From Streptomyces hawaiiensis (GTDB lineage Bacteria; Actinomycetota; Actinomycetes; Streptomycetales; Streptomycetaceae): a stretch of 64,000 bases of DNA. Numbering within the stretch: position 1 is the first letter of the stretch; each line of letters starts with the position of its first letter. Positions 51,435 through 60,627 of this stretch are shown here, one piece after another. Below the pieces are notes generated by a model. It had not been told where the DNA came from and did not search any database. It worked only from the letters and a program-made list of their open reading frames with translations. The translations under genes and the position numbers were made by a program. Where the stretch lies: contig NZ_CP021978.1 of the NCBI RefSeq assembly GCF_004803895.1, positions 5,828,001 through 5,892,000 of the forward strand, written 5' to 3'.

Positions 51435-52406
51435 TCAGAGCACCTTCTTGTCGGTCGTGCCGTCGGCCGGGACGGTGGTGGGATCATCGCCCGGGCCGGA
51501 GACGGAATTGTCTCCCGAGTCGCTCCGAGGGCCGCTCGCCGGGGCCGCCGCCGCGCCGGGGCTGGCGGGCGGGGTGTCCCACGGCTCGTTGTGCTCGTCC
51601 TCTCCGGCCGGGCGGCGCAGCAGGGCGATCGAGCCGGAGACGGTGGTGGCCCGCAGTTTGCCGGTGCCCGCGCCGAGGCGGCCCGTGATCTTGTGGGCGC
51701 CCCACTGGCCGTGCACCCGCAGGCCGTCGAAGGCGTTGGAGACGGAGCCGCTCGCCGTGTTCGCCTCGACCTCCGCGTCCGCCGGGTACGGCAGCCGGAT
51801 CGCGATCTCGCCCGAGACGCTGGTCAGCCGGACGTCCGTCGGGCCGTCCGGGTCGAGGTCGACGATCATCGAGCCGCTCACCGAATCCGCCCGCACGGAG
51901 GGGCCGGAGCCCTCGACCACCGTGAGGTCGCCGGAGACCGAGTTGAACCGCAGGTCACCCGTCACGTCCTGGGCCTCCAGGCTGCCGGAGACCGTGTCGG
52001 CGCGGACCGGGCCGGACAGGCCCACGAGCGTCGTGTCGCCGGTGACGCCCTTCACCACCGACGGGCCCCGGATCCCGGAGATCACGGCCGCCGCGCCCAC
52101 CACACCCACTTCGACGCGAGTGCCGGCCGGGACGGCCAGGGAGACCACCGCGCTGCGGCGCCAGCCCTTGCGGTCCAGCCACTTGAGGAAGCCCTTCCAG
52201 GGCAGGTCCTCGTAGGCCACCGTGAGGACGCCGTGCTGCTGGGTCACCACCAGGGGCGGCCCCTCGATTGCGGAGATCTCCAGGCGGGCGGAACCTTCGT
52301 CCGTGCCCACCACGTTCACCGTTCCGTTGACGAGACGTACGTGCAGATCGCTCACGGGCTCGCCGAAGGTGAGCTTCCTCGGTTCCGTGACGGACCACTC
52401 GGACAT
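51435..52406 (-). CDS. DUF4097 family beta-helix protein
   Basis: A 323-residue protein with repeated strands of the form DTVSGSLEAQDVTGDLRFNS, SVSGDLTVVEGSGPSVRADS and LTSVSGEIAIRLPYPADAEV, the stacked beta-solenoid pattern of DUF4097 (putative adhesin-like) proteins. The C-terminal 60 residues are Pro/Ala/Ser-rich and disordered. There is no signal peptide or membrane span, so it probably acts in the cytoplasm or at the inner membrane face. It precedes the PadR gene by a single base and should be co-transcribed. DUF4097-PadR pairs recur in actinobacteria; function unknown, often linked to envelope stress. Confidence 0.83.
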   Translation of the reverse strand: MSEWSVTEPRKLTFGEPVSDLHVRLVNGTVNVVGTDEGSARLEISAIEGPPLVVTQQHGVLTVAYEDLPWKGFLKWLDRKGWRRSAVVSLAVPAGTRVEVGVVGAAAVISGIRGPSVVKGVTGDTTLVGLSGPVRADTVSGSLEAQDVTGDLRFNSVSGDLTVVEGSGPSVRADSVSGSMIVDLDPDGPTDVRLTSVSGEIAIRLPYPADAEVEANTASGSVSNAFDGLRVHGQWGAHKITGRLGAGTGKLRATTVSGSIALLRRPAGEDEHNEPWDTPPASPGAAAAPASGPRSDSGDNSVSGPGDDPTTVPADGTTDKKVL

Positions 52407-52434
52407 GGTGCAGACCTCCCCGACTCGACGCGCC

Positions 52435-52483
52435 ATATCGCGTCTTCTCGTATTCACGATATATCGCGGTCGGAGAAAGTCAA
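52435..52483 (-). promoter_or_regulatory. Promoter of the DUF4097-padR operon with palindromic operator
   Basis: On the minus strand, -35 TTGACT (52483-52478) and -10 TATCGT (52461-52456) are 16 bases apart. The perfect palindrome CGATATATCG (52457-52466) covers the -10, and the sequence ATATCGCG occurs twice (52435-52442 and 52461-52468). A PadR dimer bound here would repress its own operon. Confidence 0.65.
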
Positions 52484-52554
52484 GGCACCCGTTCTGGGGA
52501 TGGCCGGGTGGCCAAAAGTGCTCAAAGCATGATGATTCGGCCTAGCGTGTGAGC

Positions 52555-53385
52555 ATGCCGACGGAAACTGCCCGCACCGGCCCCGCGCCCGGGGCGCTGC
52601 TGCTGTGCCGGGCGGCACCCGCGTCCGTCGCTCCCGTCGCCCATCTGCTGCGCGAACCGATGCAGCTCACGCGCGCGGGCGGCGATTGGAGCGCCCTCGT
52701 CCCCGAGGGCCGGCCCTGGCGGGACGGCGCCGAACCCGTCGACCGCGTGGTCACCGGCTGGGCCACGGCGCTCGCCGTCGGCGCGCCCTGGCCTGTCCTC
52801 GCCCTGTGGTGGGACAGCGACCACGCCGGATTCACGCTCGCCTCCGGCTTCCGCCGCCCGGTCGGCTTCGTATGGCTCGCGAGCGGTGTCCCGGTGGGGG
52901 AGGACGAGGCGATGCGCACCTTCGCCGCACGCCTGGGCCTCGACCCCGTCCTGGACGTCCAGGCCCTCGAGCGGCTGACGAAGCCCGATTCCGCGGCCGA
53001 CGCCCGCACCCGCCTGCGCGGCCTGCTCGCGGTCCTCACGCGCGTGGGCGTCTCCCTGCCCGCCGGCCTCGCCCCCGGCGAACCCGCCGACCGCCTCCGG
53101 GAAGCAGCCGCCCGCCGACCGGACAGCCTGCCCGTCGAGTGGCCGGGCTGGCGCGAAGCGGTCGCGGAACGCGACACCGTCGACCACAGCCGCCTCGGCC
53201 CGTGGATGCCCTGGACGGGCGGCCCCAGGGCCGGTGCCCTGGCCCTGGCACAGGTGGCGGCGGGCCTGCCGCTCCTGGTACGGGGCCTGCGGCGGCGGGG
53301 CAGCGGCTGGGCCACAGCCGGCGCCCTGCTCCTCGCGCACGGCGCATGGGGCCTGGCATACGCCCTGGCCCACCCACGCGACTGA
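52555..53385 (+). CDS. Conserved hypothetical protein with C-terminal membrane segments
   Basis: A 276-residue protein from ATG 52555 (GTG at 52549 is also possible). The N-terminal 200 residues look globular and Trp-rich (APWPVLALWWDSDHAGFTLA, SLPVEWPGWREAVAERDT). The end has two hydrophobic stretches (GALALAQVAAGLPLLVRGL and GWATAGALLLAHGAWGLAYA) separated by RRRGS. I do not recognise a family or motif. Divergent from the DUF4097-padR operon and convergent with the DUF6104 gene. Confidence 0.7.
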   Translation: MPTETARTGPAPGALLLCRAAPASVAPVAHLLREPMQLTRAGGDWSALVPEGRPWRDGAEPVDRVVTGWATALAVGAPWPVLALWWDSDHAGFTLASGFRRPVGFVWLASGVPVGEDEAMRTFAARLGLDPVLDVQALERLTKPDSAADARTRLRGLLAVLTRVGVSLPAGLAPGEPADRLREAAARRPDSLPVEWPGWREAVAERDTVDHSRLGPWMPWTGGPRAGALALAQVAAGLPLLVRGLRRRGSGWATAGALLLAHGAWGLAYALAHPRD

Positions 53386-53407
53386 CGCCCCGGCGGCGAC
53401 GCGTCTC

Positions 53408-53587
53408 CTACTCGTCGTCCTCGTCGTCCAGCCGCGCCAGCCACGTCGCCAGCCGCTCCACCGGTACCTCGAAGTCGGGATTGAGATCGACGAACGTCCG
53501 CAGCTGCTCGGCGAGCCACTCGAAGGAGACTTCCTCCTCGCCGCGCCGCTTCTCCAGTTCCTCGATGCCACGGTCCGTGAAGTACAT
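53408..53587 (-). CDS. DUF6104 family small protein
   Basis: A 59-residue acidic protein beginning MYFTDRGIEELEKRRGEEE and ending WLARLDDEDDE, the pattern of DUF6104, widespread and well conserved in Streptomyces. It is probably helical and cytoplasmic. The ATG at 53587 is clear; AAGGATATG lies upstream on the coding strand complement. It lies downstream of kgd on the same strand, separated by a strong hairpin. Function unknown. Confidence 0.8.
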   Translation of the reverse strand: MYFTDRGIEELEKRRGEEEVSFEWLAEQLRTFVDLNPDFEVPVERLATWLARLDDEDDE

Positions 53588-53616
53588 GCCCTCAAGGATA
53601 TGTGCGCGAAAAACGG

Positions 53617-53652
53617 CCGGGCCGCACCCCCCGAGTGGGGGATGCGGCCCGG
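53617..53652 (-). terminator. Terminator after kgd
   Basis: CCGGGCCGCA (53617-53626) pairs with TGCGGCCCGG (53643-53652), extended inward by CCCCC/GGGGG, giving a stem of about 15 pairs. It lies 25 bases past the kgd stop and just before the DUF6104 start. Confidence 0.88.
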
Positions 53653-53677
53653 TCACGCACGAACCGCGCGAGGGGGA

Positions 53678-56600
53678 TTACGCCTCGAACACCTCACGCA
53701 CCAGCTGCTCCTGCTCCGCCTGGTGCCGCTTCGCGGAACCCACCGCCGGGGACGAGCCGTGCGGGCGCGAGATGCGCCGCAGCCGCTCGCCGTGCGGGAC
53801 GTCCGCGCCGACCGCGAGGTCCAGGTGGTCGATCAGGTTGAGCGCGATGAACGGCCAGGCACCCTGGTTCGCCGGCTCCTCCTGGGCCCACAGGTACTTC
53901 TCGGCGTTCGGGTACTTCTTGATCTCCGCCTGGAGCTCGGTACCCGGCAGCGGGTACAGGCGCTCGATGCGGATGATCGCCGTGTCCGTCACGCCACGCT
54001 TCTGGCGCTCGGCCTCGAGGTCGTAGTAGACCTTGCCCGCGCAGAAGACGACCTTCCTGACCGCGGCCGGGTCCACCGACGCGTCGCCGATGACCGGCTG
54101 GAACTGGCCCGTCGTGAACTCCTCCGCCTTCGCCGCCGCCGCCTTCAGGCGCAGCATCGACTTCGGCGTGAAGACCACCAGCGGCTTGTGGTGCGGGTTG
54201 TGCGACTGCCACCGCAGGAGGTGGAAGTAGTTCGACGGCGACGTCGGCATGGCGACCGTCATGTTGTTCTGGGCGCACATCTGGAGGAAGCGCTCCGGGC
54301 GGGCCGAGGAGTGGTCGGGGCCCTGGCCCTCGTAGCCGTGCGGCAGGAGCAGGACGACGCCGGACGTCTGGGCCCACTTCTGCTCGGCCGACGAGATGAA
54401 CTCGTCCACGACCGTCTGGGCGCCGTTGACGAAGTCGCCGAACTGCGCCTCCCACATCACGAGCGCCTCGGGGCGGGCCAGCGAGTAGCCGTACTCGAAG
54501 CCCATCGCCGCGTACTCGGAGAGGAGGGAGTTGTAGACGTTCAGCCGCGCCTGGTCCTCGGAGAGATACTGCAGCGGCGTGTACTCCTCGCCGGTGCTGC
54601 GGTCGATGATGACCGCGTGGCGCTGGCCGAACGTACCGCGCTGCGAGTCCTGGCCCGCCAGGCGGACCGGGACGCCCTCCAGCAGGAGGGAGCCGATCGC
54701 GAGGGTCTCGCCCATGCCCCAGTCGATGGTGCCGTCCTCGACCATCGACGCCCGGCGCTGCAGCTGCGGCAGCAGACGCGGGTGGACGGTGATGTGGTCG
54801 GGGATGTTGACCTGCGACTCGGCGATGCGCTTGACGACCTCCGTGGTCACCGCGGTGTTCACGGCGACCGGGAACTCGGCCTGCGGGTCGGACGTCTCCA
54901 CGATGTTCGGCTGCGAGGTGGCCTCGCGAACCTCTGTGAAGACCTTCTCCAGCTGGCCCTGGTAGTCCTGCAGCGCCTGCTCTGCCTCTTCCAGGGTGAT
55001 GTCGCCGCGACCGATGAGGGATTCGGTGTAGAGCTTGCGCACCGAGCGCTTCTTGTCGATCAGGTCGTACATCAGCGGCTGGGTGAAGGCCGGGTTGTCC
55101 GACTCGTTGTGACCGCGACGGCGGTAGCAGATGAGGTCGATCACCACGTCCTTGTTGAACGCCTGGCGGAACTCGAAGGCCAGACGGGCCACGCGGACCA
55201 CGGCCTCCGGGTCGTCGCCGTTCACGTGGAAGATCGGGGCCTCGATCATGCGGGCCACGTCCGTCGCGTACATGGAGGAACGCGAGGACTCGGGGGCCGC
55301 CGTGAAGCCGACCTGGTTGTTGATGACGATGTGGACCGTACCGCCGGTGCGGTAGCCGCGCAGCTGCGACATGTTCAGGGTCTCGGCCACCACGCCCTGG
55401 CCCGCGAAGGCCGCGTCGCCGTGGATCGCCACCGGCAGGACCGTGAAGTCCGTGCCGCCCTTGTTGATGATGTCCTGCTTGGCGCGCGAGACGCCCTCCA
55501 GGACCGGGTCGACGGCTTCGAGGTGCGACGGGTTCGCGACCAGGGAGACCTTGATCTGCTCGCCGTCGAGGCCGGTGAAGGTGCCCTCGGCGCCCAGGTG
55601 GTACTTCACGTCGCCGGAGCCGTGCATCGACTTCGGGTCGAGGTTGCCCTCGAACTCGCGGAAGATCTGCGCGTACGACTTGCCGACGATGTTGGCGAGG
55701 ACGTTCAGGCGGCCGCGGTGGGCCATGCCCACGACGACCTCGTCCAGGCGGGACTCGGCGGCCGAGTCCAGCACGGCGTCCAGCAGCGGGATGACGGACT
55801 CGCCGCCCTCCAGGGAGAAGCGCTTCTGGCCGACGTACTTCGTCTGCAGGAAGGTCTCGAAGGCCTCCGCGGCGTTCAGCCGGCGCAGGATGCGCAGCTG
55901 CTCCTCGCGCTCCGGCTTGGTGTGCGGGCGCTCGACGCGGTCCTGGATCCACTTGCGCTGCTTCGGGTCCTGGATGTGCATGAACTCGATGCCGGTGGTG
56001 CGGCAGTACGAGTCGCGCAGGACGCCGAGGATGTCGCGCAGCTTCATCATCGACTTGCCGGCGAAGCCGCCGACGGCGAACTCGCGCTCCAGGTCCCAGA
56101 GCGTGAGGCCGTGCTCGGTGATGTCCAGGTCGGGGTGCTTGCGCTGCTGGTACTCCAGCGGGTCGGTGTCGGCCATGACGTGGCCGCGGACCCGGTAGGA
56201 GTGGATCAGCTCGAAGACGCGGGCGGCCTTGGTGACGTCGTCGTCGTGGGACGCGTCGATGTCCTTGAGCCAGCGGACCGGCTCGTAGGGGATGCGCAGC
56301 GCCTCGAAGATGTCGTCGTAGAAGCCGTTCTCACCGAGGAGGAGGTTCGCGACGATCCGCAGGAACTCGCCGGAGGCCGCGCCCTGGATCACCCGGTGGT
56401 CGTAGGTCGACGTGAGCGTCATGACCTTCGAGATGCCGAGCTTGTTCAGCGTGTCCTGGGACGTGCCCTGGAACTCGGCCGGGTAGTCCATGGAGCCGAC
56501 GCCCATGATGACCGACTGGCCGGGCATCAGACGCGGCACGGAGTGGACCGTGCCGAGGCCGCCGGGGTTGGTCAGGGAGACCGTCACGCCGGTGAAGTCG

Positions 56601-57511
56601 TCCATGCCCAGCTTGCCGTCGCGGGCGCGGCGGACGATGTCCTCGTAGGCCTGCCAGAACTCGAAGAAGTTCAGCGTCTCGGCCTTCTTGATGCCCGCCA
56701 CCACGAGCTGACGGTCGCCGTTGGGCTTGACCAGGTCGATGGCGAGGCCGAAGTTGATGTGCTCCGGCTTGACCAGGGTGGGCTTGCCGTCCTTCTCCGC
56801 GAAGGAGTAGTTCATCGACGGCATGGCCTTGATGGCCTGCACCATCGCGTAGCCGATCAGGTGCGTGAAGGAGATCTTCCCGCCCCGGGCCCGCTTCAGG
56901 TGGTTGTTGATGACGATGCGGTTGTCGAAGAGCAGCTTCACCGGGACCGCGCGCACGGACGTGGCCGTGGGCACCTCCAGGGAGGCGTTCATGTTCTTCG
57001 CGACCGCGGCGGCGGGGCCGCGCAGCACGATCTGCTCGGGGCCCGCGGGGGCCTCGCCGGCGGGCTCGGCCTTCTTCGCGGGAGTGGCCGGCTTGGCGGC
57101 GGCCGGCTTCGCGACGGGGGCGGCCTTCGCCGGAGCGGGGGCCTGAGCCGGAGCCTGCGCGGCGGGCTTCGCCTGGGCCGGAGCCGAGGCGGGGGCCGGA
57201 GCGGCGGCGGGCTTCTCGGCCGCCGGGGCGGGGGCCTGGGCCGGAGCGGCCGGAGCGGCCGCCTGAGCGGTGGTGGTCCCCGCGGCCCCCGCGGCCGCGG
57301 TACCCGCCGGAGCCGAGGCGGCAGCGGCGCCCGGCTTGTAGTCGGCGAAGAAGTCCCACCAGGCTCGGTCTACCGAATTCGGGTCCTGGAGGTACTGCTG
57401 ATAGATCTCGTCGACGAGCCACTCGTTGGCACCGAACGACGCGGCAGGGTTCTTCCCCGCTTGGTCGGTGTCGGTCGAGATGCTCGAGTTACTGGGGGAC
57501 TGTGGCGACAC
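53678..57511 (-). CDS. kgd: Multifunctional 2-oxoglutarate decarboxylase/dehydrogenase (E1 with E2-like domain)
   Basis: A 1277-residue TCA-cycle enzyme of the actinobacterial Kgd/OdhA type. It combines a short E1o N-terminus (ANEWLVDEIYQQYLQDPNSV), an Ala/Pro linker (about 55-155), an acyltransferase domain like E2 (RKIS-type core; TYDHRVIQGAASGEFLRI with the catalytic His) and a thiamin-diphosphate E1 domain (GMAHRGRLNVLANIVGKSYA, GDAAFAGQGVVAETLNMS for ThDP/Mg, and HGYEGQGPDHSSARPERFLQ). It converts 2-oxoglutarate to succinyl-CoA with partner E2/E3 proteins. The GTG at 57511 (VSPQSPSNSS) matches relatives; the frame is open upstream to 57736. In mycobacteria and corynebacteria the FHA protein GarA/OdhI inhibits this enzyme. 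Confidence 0.95.
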   Translation of the reverse strand: MSPQSPSNSSISTDTDQAGKNPAASFGANEWLVDEIYQQYLQDPNSVDRAWWDFFADYKPGAAAASAPAGTAAAGAAGTTTAQAAAPAAPAQAPAPAAEKPAAAPAPASAPAQAKPAAQAPAQAPAPAKAAPVAKPAAAKPATPAKKAEPAGEAPAGPEQIVLRGPAAAVAKNMNASLEVPTATSVRAVPVKLLFDNRIVINNHLKRARGGKISFTHLIGYAMVQAIKAMPSMNYSFAEKDGKPTLVKPEHINFGLAIDLVKPNGDRQLVVAGIKKAETLNFFEFWQAYEDIVRRARDGKLGMDDFTGVTVSLTNPGGLGTVHSVPRLMPGQSVIMGVGSMDYPAEFQGTSQDTLNKLGISKVMTLTSTYDHRVIQGAASGEFLRIVANLLLGENGFYDDIFEALRIPYEPVRWLKDIDASHDDDVTKAARVFELIHSYRVRGHVMADTDPLEYQQRKHPDLDITEHGLTLWDLEREFAVGGFAGKSMMKLRDILGVLRDSYCRTTGIEFMHIQDPKQRKWIQDRVERPHTKPEREEQLRILRRLNAAEAFETFLQTKYVGQKRFSLEGGESVIPLLDAVLDSAAESRLDEVVVGMAHRGRLNVLANIVGKSYAQIFREFEGNLDPKSMHGSGDVKYHLGAEGTFTGLDGEQIKVSLVANPSHLEAVDPVLEGVSRAKQDIINKGGTDFTVLPVAIHGDAAFAGQGVVAETLNMSQLRGYRTGGTVHIVINNQVGFTAAPESSRSSMYATDVARMIEAPIFHVNGDDPEAVVRVARLAFEFRQAFNKDVVIDLICYRRRGHNESDNPAFTQPLMYDLIDKKRSVRKLYTESLIGRGDITLEEAEQALQDYQGQLEKVFTEVREATSQPNIVETSDPQAEFPVAVNTAVTTEVVKRIAESQVNIPDHITVHPRLLPQLQRRASMVEDGTIDWGMGETLAIGSLLLEGVPVRLAGQDSQRGTFGQRHAVIIDRSTGEEYTPLQYLSEDQARLNVYNSLLSEYAAMGFEYGYSLARPEALVMWEAQFGDFVNGAQTVVDEFISSAEQKWAQTSGVVLLLPHGYEGQGPDHSSARPERFLQMCAQNNMTVAMPTSPSNYFHLLRWQSHNPHHKPLVVFTPKSMLRLKAAAAKAEEFTTGQFQPVIGDASVDPAAVRKVVFCAGKVYYDLEAERQKRGVTDTAIIRIERLYPLPGTELQAEIKKYPNAEKYLWAQEEPANQGAWPFIALNLIDHLDLAVGADVPHGERLRRISRPHGSSPAVGSAKRHQAEQEQLVREVFEA

Positions 57512-57792
57512 GGCGGCAACCGCCCTCTTCCGCTTCACAAGATGATGGACAGCGGGAATCAAGGCTACGCCCCCTGGACGGGGAAGGTCAGGCCGGGCCC
57601 GTTCAACGTCGTGCAAGTCACATCTGAAACTGTGTTTCGGGGCTTGAAATGGCGGGAAACAAGCGTAGTTCCGCTTAAGGAGGGAACAGCGGGGCAGGGC
57701 CCCGGGCGCCGATGGCGCGGGCCTGTGCCTGATCACACGTGTCCGTCAGCACGGACGCTCGTGGATCTTGTGGCTCCGCTTCGAACTTTACG

Positions 57793-58905
57793 TCAACTTG
57801 GCACAGATGACAGTCCCGGGAGAGTGACAAGAATCCGGCAACCTCGCTCGGATTCGGCCACTCCGATCCGGCCCCCGTGCAGGTCGACCGCCCAGCGGGC
57901 GATCGCCAGGCCGAGGCCCGTGCCGCCGTCGCTGCCCGGCCCCTGCGGCCGCTTTGCGCTGCCGCGGTTGAACCGCTCGAAGACGCGGTGCCACTCGGAC
58001 TTCGGAATGCCGGGGCCCTCGTCCAGGACCTCCAGCTCCAGCGACTCCGGCAAGGCGCCGCGCCGCGCCTTGACCGTCACCCGGCCGTGCGGCGGGCTGT
58101 GCTTGACCGCGTTGTCGATGAGATTGGCGACGACTTGGTGAATGCGCTCGGGGTCCGCGTGCGCGGTCAACTCCGGCGGGTGGACGTCGAGGTGCAGATG
58201 GACGTCCGTACGGGTGTGACTGCCCGAGCCGGTGGCGATGCCCGCGCGCACGGAGGCGACCATGTTGGCCTCCTTCAGCACGCCGGACAGATACGGCCAC
58301 ACCTCGAACCGCCGCTGTTTCAGCGGTACGACGCCGTTGTCCAGGCGGGACAGGTCCAGCAGCGTCTCCACCAGCCGGCCGAGGCGCTCGGTCTGCTTCA
58401 GCGCCGTGCGCATCGTCTCCGGGTCGGCCTGCGTGACGCCGTCGACGATGTTCTCCAGCACCGCGCGCAGACCCGCGATGGGTGTGCGCAGCTCGTGCGA
58501 GACGTTCGCCACCAGCTCCTTGCGCTGGCTGTCCTGCGCCTCCAGCTCGTCGGCCATGGCGTTGATCGTCACGGCCAGGTCGCCCAGCTCGTCACGGCGG
58601 TTCTCCCGCGTCCTGCGGGTGTAGTCGCCCTGCGAGATGGAACGGGCCACCGCGGTCATCTCGTCCAGCGGTGCGGTGAGCGAATGGGCCACGAACTGCG
58701 TAATGAGAAGCGTGGCGATCATCGAGAAGACCGTGATGAAGCGCAGCTCCGTCTTCGTGTGCACCGCGATCACCGACAGACCTGTGGTGATCAGCACCGA
58801 GATGACGACGAGCGCGCCCAGCTTGGTCTTGATCGAGAAGGGGCTCACCCCGCCCCAGGGATCCGGCTCCCCGGGGTTTCTCCGTCCGGCCGGCCCGCCG
58901 CTCAT
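57793..58905 (-). CDS. Sensor histidine kinase (HAMP, two-span)
   Basis: A 370-residue membrane kinase. Two hydrophobic helices (about 29-49 and 55-74) are joined by a loop of only about 6-10 residues (HTKTELRF), so it lacks an extracellular sensor domain and probably senses within or at the membrane. HAMP follows (HSLTAPLDEMTAVARSISQG), then the phosphoacceptor VANVSHELRTPIAGLRA (His137), and the ATPase domain with VANLIDNAVKHSPP (N box), VLDEGPGIPKSE (G1) and GGTGLGLAIARW. The ATG at 58905 overlaps the response-regulator stop (ATGA). Partner: the OmpR-type regulator upstream. Confidence 0.92.
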   Translation of the reverse strand: MSGGPAGRRNPGEPDPWGGVSPFSIKTKLGALVVISVLITTGLSVIAVHTKTELRFITVFSMIATLLITQFVAHSLTAPLDEMTAVARSISQGDYTRRTRENRRDELGDLAVTINAMADELEAQDSQRKELVANVSHELRTPIAGLRAVLENIVDGVTQADPETMRTALKQTERLGRLVETLLDLSRLDNGVVPLKQRRFEVWPYLSGVLKEANMVASVRAGIATGSGSHTRTDVHLHLDVHPPELTAHADPERIHQVVANLIDNAVKHSPPHGRVTVKARRGALPESLELEVLDEGPGIPKSEWHRVFERFNRGSAKRPQGPGSDGGTGLGLAIARWAVDLHGGRIGVAESERGCRILVTLPGLSSVPS

Positions 58906-59642
58906 GGCGTCGGGGTCTCCAGGGCGTAACCCACGCCGTGCACCGTGCGGATCCGCTCGGCGCCGATCTTCCGCCGCAGCGCCTTGATGTGGCTGTCGAC
59001 CGTGCGGGTGCCGGAGGCGTCCGCCCAGTCCCAGACCTCGGCGAGCAGCTGCTCACGGGAGAGCACCGCACGCGGGGTGTTCGCCAGGCAGACCAGCAGG
59101 TCGAACTCGGTGGGCGTGAGGTGGACGTCCTCGCTGCGCACCCGGACCCGGCGCTGCGCGTGGTCGATCTCCAGCTCGCCCAGGCGCAGAATGCCGGAGC
59201 GGGGGGTGGCCGCCGCGATGGCCGCCCGCTCCACCCGGCGCAGCAGCACGTGCACACGCGCCGCCAGTTCCCGCATGGAGAACGGCTTGGTCATGTAGTC
59301 GTCGGCGCCGACGCCGAGCCCGACCAGCATGTCGGTCTCGTCGTCCCGCGCGGTGAGCATCATCACCGGCACCGGGCGGGCGGCCTGCACGCGCCGGCAG
59401 ACCTCCAGACCGTCGAAGCCGGGCAGCATGATGTCGAGGATCAGCAGGTCGGGCTGCCAGGCCTCGGCCGTGTCGACCGCGGCCGGACCGTCACCCGCTG
59501 TTTGCACGAGGAATCCCTCGGCCCGCAGGCGGGTCGCGATGGCGTCCACGATCGTCGGGTCGTCCTCGACCACCAGGACCCGGCGCTGTGCGCCCGGAGT
59601 AGCCGTCGCCGAACCGTTGTGGGAGGTCTGTGTCTGCTCCAT
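58902..59642 (-). CDS. OmpR-family response regulator
   Basis: A 246-residue two-domain regulator. The receiver has the acidic pair VEDDPT, phospho-Asp70 in LLILDIMLPGFDG, Thr97 in MMLTARDD and Lys119 in YMTKPF. The winged-helix effector includes VHLTPTEFDLLVCLANTPRA and RTVDSHIKALRRKIG. An extended N-terminus of 20 residues (MEQTQTSHNGSATATPG) precedes the first strand. First gene of the pair, coupled to the kinase by a four-base overlap. Promoter region 59643-59778. Target genes unknown. Confidence 0.93.
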   Translation of the reverse strand: MEQTQTSHNGSATATPGAQRRVLVVEDDPTIVDAIATRLRAEGFLVQTAGDGPAAVDTAEAWQPDLLILDIMLPGFDGLEVCRRVQAARPVPVMMLTARDDETDMLVGLGVGADDYMTKPFSMRELAARVHVLLRRVERAAIAAATPRSGILRLGELEIDHAQRRVRVRSEDVHLTPTEFDLLVCLANTPRAVLSREQLLAEVWDWADASGTRTVDSHIKALRRKIGAERIRTVHGVGYALETPTP

Positions 59643-59778
59643 CGCCCGCCCCTGGGGTGTGCTTTCCCGGAATCAGTGGGGTGATTCCTTCTGACTGGCT
59701 ATGCCTGCGCATGGTTGCGATTGACGCTTGAATGATCGGCGTCAGGGGAGCAGCGTACGGGGAGTCAGCACACCTTTG

Positions 59779-60456
59779 CTATCCAGGGCTGATGGCGAGG
59801 TGCACGACGTCCGGAACGCCCCGGGCAACCGGGATCTCTTCGGTACGCACCTGTTGGAACCCGGCATTCCGCAAGGTTTCTTCGAATTCCGGTGATGGCT
59901 GGGCGGACCAGACGGCGAGAACACCGCCCGGCCTCAACACCCTTGCGCAGCTTGCCAGTCCGGCCTCCCGGTAGAGATTTCCGTTGCCCTCCGTGACGGT
60001 CCAGCCGGGTCCGTTGTCGATGTCGAGGCACAGGGCGTCGTACGTGTCGGATGTCTCATTGACGTGTGCGACGAGATCAGCCTCGACGATTTCCGTGCGG
60101 GGGTCCGCCAGGGCCGGGCCGGAGAGGGCGGCGAGCGGGCCGTCGAGATGCCACTCGACGATCGCGTGCTCCCGTTCCACCACCGTGATCCCTCCCCAGC
60201 GCGGGTCCGCCGCGGCGTGCGCGAGGGAGAAACCGACGCCGAGTCCGCCGATCAGGACGTCGGGGTGGTCCCGGCCGGCCAGGGCTTCCAGGGCCGCGTC
60301 GACCAGCCGCCGCTCCGAGCGGCCGTCGGAGGTGTCCATCAGGAAACAGCCGTTGGCGATGATCTCCAGCCGCTCTCCGTGCCGCCGCAGCACCACCTCA
60401 CCGTGCGGGCCCTCGCGTCGGTCCAGTACATCGGGAATGTCGTACGGGGTAGGCAT
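59779..60456 (-). CDS. Spermidine synthase-like SAM-dependent enzyme
   Basis: A 225-residue protein with the Rossmann core of the spermidine/spermine synthase family but without the usual N-terminal beta domain. Landmarks are PDVLIGGLGVGFSLAHAAAD (SAM/decarboxy-SAM loop), GITVVEREHAIVEWHL (acidic residue after strand 2), and DALCLDIDNGPGWTVTEGN near the catalytic Asp. It could be an aminopropyl- or methyltransferase; in streptomycetes such proteins are usually unassigned. The ATG at 60456 is used; the open frame upstream overlaps the divergent gene's leader. Confidence 0.8.
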   Translation of the reverse strand: MPTPYDIPDVLDRREGPHGEVVLRRHGERLEIIANGCFLMDTSDGRSERRLVDAALEALAGRDHPDVLIGGLGVGFSLAHAAADPRWGGITVVEREHAIVEWHLDGPLAALSGPALADPRTEIVEADLVAHVNETSDTYDALCLDIDNGPGWTVTEGNGNLYREAGLASCARVLRPGGVLAVWSAQPSPEFEETLRNAGFQQVRTEEIPVARGVPDVVHLAISPG

Positions 60457-60627
60457 GAGGGCATCCTGGCAGGGGCGGGAGGCGTGGTGCCCGGCATTTC
60501 GAACGGGGCCTGCGGGGGGACGCAGAGAGAAGCTTTCGGGTTGCTGTGAATCGCCTCTCGTGTGGCGCGGATCACAGACAGCGAGGTGTCCGGGGCGAAG
60601 GCTGGGACCCGACCGAAGGGAGCGCCC

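Noticed and set aside
53234..58141. A 1635-codon plus-strand open frame opposite kgd
   Set aside because: It is the antisense shadow of a very GC-rich gene: low-complexity Val/Arg/Asp/Gly-rich translation with no domains, while the minus strand encodes a complete, motif-rich Kgd protein.
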